NCBI GenBank assembly: GCA_033030425.1
Contig: JAUFSD010000016.1
Coordinates: forward strand, 248,001 to 312,000
DNA length: 64,000 bases
Source: Verpa conica
Taxonomy: Eukaryota; Ascomycota; Pezizomycetes; Pezizales; Morchellaceae
Reading direction: 5' to 3'
Each line of letters starts with the position of its first letter. The stretch's first letter is position 1. A program made the translations under genes and the position numbers. Positions 34,369 through 45,355 of the stretch are shown here, in pieces. The notes beneath the pieces were generated by a model. That model had not been told where the DNA came from. It did not search any database and was given only the letters and a program-made list of their open reading frames with translations.

Positions 34369-37300
34369 TTACTGGAAGGCAAGGGCTTTTGTTTGGCCAT
34401 AAAATACAACGACTTCAATGGAATTAACGTATACGCGTTTACCAGGCCCCGCCTTTGCGTAAATCTCCACCAGATCTCCTGGTTTGAGGCTATGAAGGAA
34501 TTTTGAGATTTGGGGTTCATTGCTATTGAGGTCATAAGTAATGTTGTATGTACGTGTTGCCAGCGAGCCGCCGAGATGCTTCTGGATGGTGATGCAAGGT
34601 TTGGTTTGATCAATTGTGTTGTTTGAACTGATCTTGGCCTCGAACCAGATATGGTTATTTTGGTATGGATCGTCTCCATGTAGCCCTGGGATTTTGGAAG
34701 TTGTATCTTGGCTTTTGATTCGAAATATTATCTGACGGACATTCGTGGTCGGTGATGGCCAATCCTTAATTCTTACTTGAAGATAAGGTATATCGTCGGT
34801 GTCTTCTGAGACTTCTACTCCATCGTGGCGTTGAGACAAATCGGCGAGCAAATATCCAGCAAAATTGATAATTTTGTTGACGAGGTCTACTAGAGTTGAT
34901 TCCCCCGATAATTTTTGTGTAGAGCGCTCAAAGCACCGTTCTAATAAAGATCGTACACATATAACATCTGAGTGGGATGGTGGAGTACTGATCTGTTCCA
35001 ACATGGATTTCCATCGATCTGGCTCACTTTCGTCTTGTGCTCCCCAGGCTAGGAGCATCTGGATAATTTTTACATTTCCAGACCTCTCTGCTATTCTAAA
35101 CGTGTTCCCACAGAGGCCCCCTTGGGTGTTTGGGTCGGCACCCCTTCTTAATAATATATCCACTTGCTCTTCATCCTCACAGTGAACAGCTAGCTGTAGG
35201 GGTGTTTCCCACTTATCATCGCCTCCAAAATCCGGATCTGCTCCGTGGTCGAGCAATAGCTGGATAAGTTTCAAATTTCCGGCCCATACTGCTGCCTGCA
35301 AGGCACTTCCATGTGGCCCACCACCAATGTTCACCGGAGCTCCAGCATCCAGTAGTAACTTTGCCACAAAATCACTATCTGTACAAGCCACTGCCTGCAT
35401 TACACTGCCGTAATGACTCCCGCTTGCTGCTACATCCGCTCCTCTCTCAAGCAACAGCCGTATAACATCTTCTCGTTCTCTCACAGTTGAATCCGGGCCT
35501 ATATCTAAAGCCGCTTCGAATAGTGCACAGCTGTTCCCTTGAGTGTTGGGGTCGGCGCCCGCATCTAAAAGGGCACAAAGCATTCCCGTGTTTTTGAGCC
35601 ATGTTGCTTCTTGGAGGGCGTTTTTCCGGTAGAAGGTATTTATCCCCAGAGTATTCGGGTTTGCCCCTTTTTCCAGTAACATACTGACAATTTCGAGAGA
35701 GTTTCTGTTGGCTGCAGCTTCAAGAGCATTCATTTCGCCTTCGGCCTGGGGATTAGGATCTGCCCCGTGCTGGAGTAATAGCTTGATAGCCTCCGTTGAA
35801 GTTGCCTCCGCGGCGTCATAAAGCGCAGTCCCTAGGTAATAGGGATTGCCGTTCAGGCCCATCACCCCCTTACCTCCACTTCGAGCATTCACATCTGCCC
35901 CTTTATCGAGTAACATTTTGATAATCTCCAAATTCTGTCTGTGTGCCGCAATTCGTAAAGGTCTGACATCGCCTGGATAATCTCCATCAAACTGAGCACC
36001 ACTGTCTAATAGGAGCTTGACCATGTTTAGATTCTTTCTCTCAGTTGCTGTACCCAAAGCAGTAACTCTATTTGACCGCCCAGTAATCACATAGTTGATG
36101 TCTACTCCCATATCGATAAGTTTCTTGGCAGTGTCGAGATCGTTCTCTATCACTGCTGTGTTGAGATCACTACCAGAAATAGGTAAATCTTGCTGACCTG
36201 ACTCAGATGTCAAAGGCTCAAATTGCTTTTGATAATCGGGGTTATTTTGAACTACCGACAATCGGTATTGCCTCATTGAGTAGTAAACCCAAGCTCGCGA
36301 CAATTTCTGGAATGAATCATGAACAAACATACGGGAATCAGAGGCGACGCCATGAATATCCTTGGCCCAATTAGGTGGGCCTGGAAAAAAATCAGCAATC
36401 GAATCTAGAGTTGAGCCTAATCCCAATAGGGCAGTGACAGCCTCGGAGCGGTTCGAGAGCACCGCCCATTCTAACGGTGTCCCAGTGGGCCATTTGAATG
36501 GGAAGTGAAATGCTTCTGCGTTTGGTGCTGAAAGTTCACTGAGGACTGATTTGTCCTTGGTGGTAAGAAGGGCTGCGATATCGAAAACCTCCTCCGGCTG
36601 GAAGACAAAAAGCCAGTGGAGAGGCACAGTGCCTAGGCTTTTACTTTTGGAAGTTAGATCTGCCCCACGACTCACTAAAAGACGGACAGAGGAACAAGCG
36701 CCAGCCATGCAAGCTCTCTGAAGCGGTGTTTCCCTACTAATGTCTAAAGAATTGACATCAATGTCCTTTAATAGTTTTTCTACCTCCGATATATCCCCAA
36801 GGACAGCTGCATGATGAAGGGGATACCCAGATAGCCATTCAAGAGGGTTATGGAGAAGACCGGAAGTATCGTAATTGAAATTCGCTTTGCTTTCTGTGTA
36901 GATGTAATGTGTGTTGTACCCGCCAGACTTCCGAAAGCTCTCGAGAGCAAGCGCATGCTCTTTGGGATACTCATAGGCAAATTTCCAGGCAAGAATGTAT
37001 CCAGTAGAGACTGCATTCCATTGCCACTGGGTACCATTTAAGAGTACTTTCTTGAGTAATTTGCTGCCGGTACCTTCAAGTAACTGCAAAGCAATCGCCT
37101 GAGCAGGAAAATACCCCTTTTCTGCAGCTACTGCGATGCCAGTGCCTCGTAACCGGCGGGATACTCTAGGGCTTTTATTGTTACCGTATTCGCCAAAACT
37201 ATCTCTATGGGACTTTTCGATGAAGCACAATGCCATAAGTTGGTATCCAGTAATTTCGGGACCAACAGTCTCCATTGTCAAATTCTCTTCAGGAGTCCGA

Positions 37301-38752
37301 CTGGATACAACGTTATCGATACCATCAATATAATACGCGGGAATGAAACTAAGCTCCTTATCACGGTGCTCATGTAGGAACCTCTCGATTTCTTGCCATG
37401 AGTAGAAGGATATCACATCTTCGCTCCTAAGTCCATTCTTGTGATATCCATATTCCGTCTGTGTCCCAAGAACCAAATTGTAAACTAGATCTGGAGGATA
37501 AAGCGAGCTCCAAGGCGTATTGTCGTCGAACCGACCATTTATCCTAGAAAACTTAGTAAGTTTCTATAAAAAAGGTATATATTGTAATATACCAAGATCT
37601 ATCTCTATCAAACGGTTCATCCTCAAGCTCTCCGAGAAGACGACAAACATTTTCAAGATCTGAAACCCGCTCGAAAGGATCGGGTCGAAGTAAGCATTCT
37701 AGGACACAGTATATGCGATCACTAGTTGGTGAGGGAATTTTTGATCGTGCGAGGTTATCTCTAATAAGCTCGAGAGCGAGACCGCTGCTCAAATTTTGCA
37801 GCGGGGGCGCGCCTTTTGTGAATATAATGCTAAAGATGAGAAGCCCTAGCGAGAAACAGTCACATTTCACAAGCATCTCTGTGCCAATGCCGTCATCGCT
37901 AGGGATTTCTGGTGCCTGCCATCCGGGCGTGCCAATATTGAATATTCTTTCTGTTTGGTCGAATACAGATAACCCAAAATCCGAAAGCTTCGCGACACAA
38001 AAGAATGGGTCTTTCTCATCCGGAAATACGAGGACATTATCTGTCTTTATATCACCGTGAATGATCCCACAAGCATGAAGAGCGGATAAGCCTTGAGCAA
38101 CATCAAGGGCGAGATTTTGTAGGACTTGTGTCGGTATAAGCCCCTCATCGTTTGCTAGAAAGTCACGTAACGAACAGTTACCGTGTTCCATGATCAGTAT
38201 AGGCTTGATCGGTTCAACCTTTTGATCTTTGTCCTGCTTTATGCATGGCCCTGAACATTCAAACCCCCAGGCTAAGAGTTTTACTATATTACGGTGATTG
38301 CGGATCGTTTCATGACAAAGTGCAAGAACCTCTAGCTGCAAGGAGTGCAGCTGACTTGGAGTACCGAAGCCCATGCTCAAAGAGGACCCATAATCGCTGA
38401 TGGCTAAATTGAATCTCGGACGCTTCATAGCAACGATGACTGGCCTGATAAAATTTCCCACCTTTCTCGTCTGCGTATAAGGCTCATCAAATTTTGGTAC
38501 ATTCACGATGGCTGCGTGCCGATGGCCGTAAACATCAAACTGCGCTCCAGTCCCTAAATGTTTGCCGCCTAAATGGATTTCCCACATCTGATATGGCCCA
38601 TCAATCTCAGCTTGCCCCATCAGCTTGATAAAGCTCGAGAGATTTATTAGATCCGATAAGCTCCTGCTGGATCCTATACTCAATGGTACACTGAAACTAG
38701 AGCTGATGTACTCCCTCCGCCTTCGTTCTACTGAAGGATCGCTGGACTCCAT
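34369..38752 (-). CDS. Protein kinase fused to an ankyrin-repeat array
   Basis: Two exons on the minus strand, 38752-37593 and 37543-34369, joined across a 49-nt intron (RSW to INGRFDDN), give 1444 aa. The N-terminal kinase domain (about 45-375) looks catalytically complete: glycine loop LGTGAQFDVYG, lysine in VAMKRP, catalytic loop HGDIKTDN, DFGLS and WQAPEI. The canonical HRD is HGD here, as in many fungal and RIP-type kinases. After a linker comes a long ankyrin array (about 600-1240, roughly 14-16 repeats, many with LLLDxGADPN cores). A C-terminal beta-rich domain of about 190 residues follows that I do not recognise. It is divergently paired, with about 280 bp between ATGs, with a HeLo-pseudokinase gene. 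A sensor or regulator of cell death/non-self response is the likely role (inference). The stop TAA overlaps a potential donor, so a tiny last exon is possible. Confidence 0.85.
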
Positions 38753-39032
38753 ATGTGAGGTAGAGGGTTCCGGGCGGCAGTGTCTTCGAAATCTCGTATT
38801 TCGTTCTGGGATTCTGTATAGTTCGACTCTAGTCTAATTATTGACAGTTTTCGTTCCCTAGCAGTACTTACTAACGTAGAGGAAGTGAGGTTGGGTTTAG
38901 GCGTCTTAGCCGTCTCGATCCCCCTATAGTTATGCTTGTGCGTGGCGCAGCAAGTCCTGCAGGTGGACGAATCCTACCATCCCGAGCCCCGTAGACAAGT
39001 TGGGCCGCCTGAAGATCACCGAAATTTCAGTC
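38753..39032. promoter_or_regulatory. Shared divergent promoter of the kinase-ankyrin and HeLo-pseudokinase genes
   Basis: Only 280 bp separate the two start codons. The interval must hold both core promoters and suggests coordinated expression. No specific operator is recognised. Confidence 0.5.
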
Positions 39033-40700
39033 ATGGACGCCGCTGGACTTGCAATCGCCGTTTTTAACGAAGTCTTTGAGGTCTGTGTGTTTATCACACA
39101 GACGATTACCGATGCCTCGAACCATGATGAGGATTTTGGAAGACTAGAGTTCGAATTTACCCATCAGCAAGCTATTCTCGCCACGTTCGGAAGAAGATTT
39201 ATAGAGAGCAAATTTATTCACGAACTCGAAGATTGTTGGATCACCCAACTCAAGAGAATACTAGATGAGCTGAAGCAGGTGGTTGGCGAATACGCACGGC
39301 TAGCATTGAAATATAACGAGGGCTACAAGGGTGTGATAAAAGATGCTACGCCATGGTGGAAGCTAGGCGGTGGACAAAAAAGAGTCAACCGGCAGGACTT
39401 GCGCCTAGAACCCACTGGCTTAAGTGAACCACCAAAATCCCCTAAGAAATCCTTGGGATTTCGCGGCCGATTGTCACGGACATTCACCCAACTCGAATGG
39501 GCTCTGTTTGATTTCAAGAAACTGGAAGCCGTGGTAACTAAACAAAAGAGTTGGACGGGAAAACTCGTGGAAATCATGAAGTTAACCCTTCTCCCACTTC
39601 CTCGTTTCTCAAACAACACCCAAGAACTCCAAGAACTCGGCAAAGATGCCAAAACCCTCGGCTTCTCGAAGCTTACCAACACGCGTTTACTTATACTAGA
39701 CCCGGCACAAGGAGGCCAGACTACCAAAATTGAGGCTAAAAGTGTCACTGTAAGGAGCACCCAACCGCCAGTCAGGCCGAATAGTATGAAACCGACAGAA
39801 GTACGTCTTTCAAACGGAACCCTAGACGGTTCGGAGGTCTTGATCGAGTATAAGAGATACATACGGAATAGCCCTCAAATAAACCTCGAGATGACAGAAG
39901 AAAGAATTGGATTTCTCTCGAAACTCCTAGGTGTAGTAGGGGATGAGGATGAGGCCACCATAAATTTCAAAACATTCAACCTTCACTGCCTCGGGTACTT
40001 TCACGAGCCTGAAATGTCTCGGTTTGGGTTAGCGTTCAATATCCCACAAGGCTACGATATAACACCATTATCTTTACACTCGGGAATTACCACACTCACA
40101 AAAGACACGCGGCCTACTCTAGGACAACGTTTCGAGATAGCATATACGATAGGCTACGCACTCATGGAGTGGTTTCTCGTTGGCTGGGTCCACAAAAGCA
40201 TAAACAGTCACAATATCTACTTCTTCCGAAAAACGGAGAAGCAACTTGGGGAGTGGGATTTCTCCTCGCCATATCTCGGTGGATTTGAATATGCCAGACC
40301 TGTGCAGGCAGTGTCTAACGAGGAATTTGACCCTGCGGATTTTCACACAAATGTGTACCGCCACCCAGCCCGTCAGGGTTTTCCTTCTGAGGGATTCAGA
40401 AAGACCCACGATATTTATGCCTTTGGTGTTGTGCTCCTAGAGATCGGTCTGTGGACGGTTGCTAGCTCTAGGGAACTATTTAAAGACGAACTCTTGAAGC
40501 CCGATGCTATCAAAGAAGTTTTAGTTAAGAATGCCCGAGGCCGGTTAGGGCATTTCATGGGTCGGAGATATCAAGAAGCAGTGTTGTTTTGCTTAGATGG
40601 AGTGTTTCAGATGGGCGGCGATGAAAATCAGACAAAGCTGGTTAGTGCTTTTAAGGAGAATGTGCTTGATGTTTGCGAAGAAGGGAAAAGGTTGCTTTAA
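39033..40700 (+). CDS. HeLo-domain protein with C-terminal pseudokinase
   Basis: Single exon, 555 aa from ATG 39033. The upstream frame extension begins at a TTG and is not used. The N-terminus MDAAGLAIAVFNEVFEVCVF plus the helical region to about 210, including RLEFEFTHQQAILATFGRRF, is typical of the fungal HeLo (prion-inhibition/propagation) domain. In HET-S-type proteins this domain is a membrane-attacking helical bundle. A basic linker follows, then a kinase-like domain (about 290-550) lacking catalytic residues. The HRD position reads HKSINSHN, the DFG position is LGGFEYARP, and no glycine loop is visible; HDIYAFGVVLLEIGLW is the conserved F-helix region. HeLo plus pseudokinase recalls animal and plant MLKL. 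An execution role triggered by the neighbouring ankyrin kinase is an inference. Confidence 0.85.
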   Translation: MDAAGLAIAVFNEVFEVCVFITQTITDASNHDEDFGRLEFEFTHQQAILATFGRRFIESKFIHELEDCWITQLKRILDELKQVVGEYARLALKYNEGYKGVIKDATPWWKLGGGQKRVNRQDLRLEPTGLSEPPKSPKKSLGFRGRLSRTFTQLEWALFDFKKLEAVVTKQKSWTGKLVEIMKLTLLPLPRFSNNTQELQELGKDAKTLGFSKLTNTRLLILDPAQGGQTTKIEAKSVTVRSTQPPVRPNSMKPTEVRLSNGTLDGSEVLIEYKRYIRNSPQINLEMTEERIGFLSKLLGVVGDEDEATINFKTFNLHCLGYFHEPEMSRFGLAFNIPQGYDITPLSLHSGITTLTKDTRPTLGQRFEIAYTIGYALMEWFLVGWVHKSINSHNIYFFRKTEKQLGEWDFSSPYLGGFEYARPVQAVSNEEFDPADFHTNVYRHPARQGFPSEGFRKTHDIYAFGVVLLEIGLWTVASSRELFKDELLKPDAIKEVLVKNARGRLGHFMGRRYQEAVLFCLDGVFQMGGDENQTKLVSAFKENVLDVCEEGKRLL

Positions 40701-41443
40701 TGCTGGAAAAAGCTGTCAAAAAAAGTAGAGATTAAAATGAATTCCGATAAGTTGATAAATTACGTAGATGACTCGACGTAAGAATTACATTTGAAGTAGA
40801 TGTTACTCTTTCTATTTGAGAAACACAATAGCTGCAGGATCCTTAATGGAATTAATGTAGGAACTATTAATCGCCCACTTGGGGTCTTCTGATAGAAATT
40901 AAGACGAAAATCACAATAACAAATACGTACCACCAATCATACGCTATGAGAGATTCCTAGTATCATAATTAGCTACCTAATCACCATAGCCCGCCGTAAT
41001 ACCTAGAAATGAGATCCTCAGGTATGATAATACCTACCGGGTAGATATAGTATCACCAGTTATCACTCGCTTGCCTTGAACGAGCAACCAAAACGCTTTT
41101 AATATCCTACAAATCCCCAAACACTCGTAGTGACTTTTCATCTCTGCCAGTCATTATAGTATTATTTCTTTGGACTACGATCAAACCAGATCCATTCGCT
41201 AGGCCTAATTAATGGCAGAAGTTGCCAATCATCATCACGTGGTATTGATGACATAATCCCAGAAAACCGAGCTGGGCCGAATTTTTTTTTCCTGTGTGCA
41301 TGGATCCTTGATTATGGTGACGCACCTTACAACGCCAACCACCACCGCTCACCCCCTCCATCACTGGCCCCACCATCCCACCACTATCGCCATCTACCCA
41401 ACAACAGAAACATATAAGTCGAGAAACATAATAAGAAAAAAAG
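40701..41443. other. Spacer between the HeLo-pseudokinase and TOM20 genes
   Basis: AT-rich, with an ATCACTCG octamer at 41062-41069. The 41300-41400 part is C-rich and is likely TOM20 leader. Confidence 0.45.
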
Positions 41444-42368
41444 ATGCAGACATCGACGGTGGTAGTGATGGGCGTGGCCACGCTAGTTGCGGTCGGAGGT
41501 GGTGAGTTTATATCTATCCATGGCTGGGCGAAACTTTCGTTTCTTTATCCGTTTTCTCCGGCCTCTTTTTTGCTGATATGTTTCGGGGTTTATCAATTAC
41601 AGCTTGTAAGTTTCCTCCCCTAAAAAAAACTTTTACAATTATTTCCATGCGGCTTGGACAACCTTTCGCCTACGATTGGCTGTTCTACACCCCGCAGTTC
41701 CCTGGTTGTACTAACCCATACAGACGCACTCTATTTCGACTACAAGCGTCGGAATGATCCTGAATTCCGAAAGGCCCTAAGGCGCGATAAGAAGCGCCAT
41801 GCAAAGAGCCAAAAGGCACAAGCCGAGGCTGCCCATGCTGAGCAGCGACGGATGCTCGTTGCGGCCGTTAGGAATGCACAGATAGAGGGGTTCCCGACGG
41901 ATGTTGAAGAGAAGGAGGCATATTTCATGAACGAGGTCGCCCAGGGAGAGGGTTTATGTCAAGAAGGTTCGTTTTTGCAGGGGTTCAGCCTTAGGGTCGT
42001 TTTCAAACTATTTTTGTGGAGGAATAGAGGTGCTGTGCAGGGGGGGGGGGATGTTAGGGAAGAATGTTTAAAAATGTGGGGGACTAACAAATTTGCAAAA
42101 TTTTAGGATCTGAGAAAGCTCTTGATGCAGCTTTGTGCTTCTATAAGGCACTGAAGGTATACCCGCAGCCTAAAGACCTTATCAGCATCTACGATAAGAC
42201 AGTACCAAAGGTATATCTAATCTACTAATCGCATGTAACCATCTACTAACCAACGCACCATAGCATGTCCTCGATATTCTCGCAGAAATGATCGCACTTG
42301 ACGGCTCCATCGCATTCGGCGGATCCTCTGTAGGCTCAGGCCACGAAAATCCCACTGGTGTCGAATAA
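41444..42368 (+). CDS. TOM20: Mitochondrial import receptor subunit TOM20
   Basis: Outer-membrane receptor of the TOM complex that binds presequences of precursor proteins. Exons: 41444-41501, 41603-41605 (3 nt), 41724-41966, 42107-42210, 42264-42368; total 170 aa. The N-terminal anchor helix ([22 protein letters not shown]) is followed by the family motif [19 protein letters not shown] basic/charged helix comes next, then the TPR-like receptor core ([32 protein letters not shown]) and the acidic-free C-terminal tail. The 3-nt exon CTT restores GAYALYFDY, the form expected from other fungal TOM20 proteins (LAYAVYFDY). Skipping it would stay in frame but give GGDALYF. Intron 3 contains a G10 run. 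Confidence 0.9.
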
Positions 42369-43364
42369 GTCTTCCCTTAAAATAGGGAGGGTACAAAAAA
42401 AAAGTAAAAAACAAAAACAAACAACCAGAATGAGAACGAAGACTTAAACCATAACCTAACCATCAAATATCTGTAAAACCTACCTGTATTTTTCACACCG
42501 ATCAAATCCGCGTTTAACACTCCCCGACCCAACTAGTCTGTGGAGAAGCCATATTATCCCCACTTTCCTCTCTGTTTTTGGTTTTTTTAAAAAGATCGCA
42601 GCTCACTACACTGGGGGAAGAGAATGGGGAGAAAGAAGGTGTAAAAAAATGGACGGGAGGAAGGGGAAGAAAGAATGAGAGCAATGATGGAAAGGGATTT
42701 CGTTCGTTCCTCTTTCTCTTTCACCTACTTCTATGTCTCTATGTCTCTCTGCATGTTGTAAATAGAACTCCTTTATTTCCTTTCTTTTTTCATATTCATT
42801 TTTTTAAGTAGAAGAATTGAGATGAAGGTGGTAATTACCCACTTTATACCAGAGAGAATAGGGTTGTGGGGTTATATCTGATCACTCAGGCCCTCACATC
42901 ATTTTGCTAGAAGCTACATTATTTAGGCAGAAACACCGATGCCAGATGTCAGGGAAAAGCCGAAGAATCACCTGCACACCATACTCTTAGCGAGTGCTAC
43001 AATATTTAATTCTCTATGTCCTTTTGGTCAGGTGTTTGATCGAGTGATAGTTGATGTAGGGAGGGTAGATTATCGAAGTCAATGTATCATACTCTCTCAC
43101 TCGTTACAAACCTAGCTTGAATTTGAACATTATAGTAGTATGACCACCTCGCTGCTTTCTGAGCCCCCCGAAGGGCAGAGGTAGCGATATCACTAACAAA
43201 GAGCTCATGAATGCCACTCTTTTAATCAAAAAGATTCTCAATCTCATGCTGTTTTTTTACCTATCTGCAGAGGACAAACCACCCCCAAAGAGAAAGAAAA
43301 AGTATATAAATAAAAGCATTATTAACGCCCACACAAACGTCCTCTAAGAACAAACCCTCGGTTT
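42369..43364. other. Convergent spacer between TOM20 and SEC13
   Basis: About 1 kb, T/C-rich in 42700-42800, octamer CGAGTGAT at 43041-43048. No gene. Confidence 0.5.
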
Positions 43365-44588
43365 TTATTCCTCAACACTGCTCACCTTCTCCCACTCACC
43401 CTTGAGCGTTTCCTTCCAAAGTGTAACTTTGTTATCCCCACCGCTCACGGCCAACACATTCCCGCTCAAACTCCAAGACACACGCCACACGACAGTGTCG
43501 AGTGGGATAACCTTCTTCACCCATGCGGCACTGTTATCAGACGTCCAAATAATAACCGTTTTATCTTGAGAAGCAGTCGCAATGTACGACTTTTGTAAAA
43601 TTGATGGAGCCCATGCTACGTCGCGCACCCAGTCTACGTGGCCTTCGAGGGTGAATTCTTCGATGTAGGTTCCAACCTCAGCACTGTTTATGTTAACATA
43701 CTGTCCACCCATTAGATACCACTATATAAAACTCACCTATAGCTCCAGATTTTAACCAGATTGTCACTTCCACCAGTAACGAATCTACGCTGCGCAGTAG
43801 GTGAAGAGGCAGATTGGACTACGCTACCCGGTTGCGTAGCGGGTGCCCAGGAAACAGCGTTGCAGCCGATCACATGTGCACTAAAGAGTTTTGTATCCCA
43901 TGTTGCATCGTCTTTGAATTCGAGGACTGAAACTTTTCCGTCGGAGGATGCGCAAGCAAGGACTGCTCCGACTTCGTGGGGAGCCCATTGGACGGAGTTT
44001 ACTGTTGGGAATGTTAGCTAAAGGCAAGAGAGGGACGGGAGGGGCGAGGAAGTACCGGAGGCGTGGTGGTTCGCATGCTCAAAGATTTTTTGCCAGACGC
44101 CTTGGCGCTCCTGCCAAATTATGACTTTACCGTCGTAGGAGGCGGAGGCAAGGATGTTGCCGAATTTAGGGTGCGCCCAGGAGACTTGCCAGACGGGGCC
44201 TTCATGACTGTAGATTTGTCAGCAGTGGTTGGGGGAAGGGTCGGGTAGTGGTAGTGGGAGATTACCCGCGGAGGGTCTCAAGTAGACGGTGGTTGTCGCC
44301 ATTGATCTCGAAGATCTTGATGGTCTTGTCGGAGGAACAAGTCTAGGGGGTGTTAGTGAAAACCTTCGCGGGGAGCCTAGTAGAGGGTAGACATACAGCT
44401 AAGCGTTTACCGTAGTAGTCCAGAGCGCAGTCATGCTACAAATCCGAATGTCAGTACAGCCCTGCAGTGCTTAGAGATGCCGGAGAAACTCACGATCATG
44501 TCATCGTGGAGGTTCGATAGCTGTGTCTATAGTTGGTACGCAAGTTAGTGATCTGAAATCCTAGTTTTGTATTGATATGAGGTACCAT
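43365..44588 (-). CDS. SEC13: COPII coat / nuclear pore protein Sec13 (WD40)
   Basis: Seven exons on the minus strand: 44588-44586 (ATG only), 44526-44494, 44435-44397, 44342-44266, 44207-44056, 44001-43737, 43683-43365; 295 aa. A six-bladed WD40 propeller that pairs with Sec31 in the COPII outer coat and also belongs to the Nup84/Y complex and SEA complex. Signatures in order: [79 protein letters not shown] (bridging exons), [50 protein letters not shown]. Length and blade order match the family. The first exon contributes only the initiator methionine, and the phases of all seven exons close exactly. Confidence 0.95.
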
Positions 44589-45355
44589 TTTGAAGGTAGA
44601 TGAAATTTCAGAGCTCTAGGGAAAGAATTAGAGAGCCGCAAGCAAAGTTGATAGAAAGATGATGAATTTGTGATATCTGATGTTTTGAGTTGAGGCGACG
44701 TTCACTTTGTGGTCCCTGGCCAGATGAGGATGTTACCCGGCCGGGGATATCTAAATAAGGGTTTGGCGCCAAGTGTTCGATCTGACAGAGCTCTAAGTAG
44801 CCCTAGGATGATGGTTTATGTACTAGCTACATGTCTATACCGAAAACCGGTAAGGTGAAGGCTTGTGGTAGATATCAATGATACCTGCAAGACTCTACGC
44901 CCTCCTATAATGAGATGCAGGCTTGTTATCTAAAGTGAGTACGATACAGCGTAGGATTTGACTAGCCAATGGACATTTCCTGCGGCTCTTCACAACGCAA
45001 GATTTTCATCTTGCATGAGATGCGGAGATTAATTAAAGAACACAAGATACCATTGTTACTATCTTAAATGGTTTATGATTTCAAGATATAAATACATCTA
45101 CCAAACCCTCGCAGGTAAAAACAGCCAAACAGATGCTCATTTCTGTGAATCCTTCGCCAAGCCAGCTCGTATCGATAAGGCTGACCCCACCAGACTACCT
45201 AGTATGCACCCTGAGTTTTTTCTCTCACGCGATTGACCTTCTCGGGATCAACAATATTCCGCTCTTCCGCCCTGAACCTTCCCCACAAAAACACTACCTC
45301 TACCAGTCCCTTCTACAATCAACCATTTAGACATCTACCCAACCCCACTCTAGCG
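44589..45355. other. Divergent promoter region between SEC13 and PRPP synthetase genes
   Basis: 767 bp between the two start codons. No gene; the last 150 bp are C-rich and likely 5' leader of the PRS gene. Confidence 0.45.

Noticed and set aside
39000..39032. Upstream extension of the HeLo protein start
   Set aside because: It would begin at TTG. The HeLo domain starts naturally at ATG 39033.
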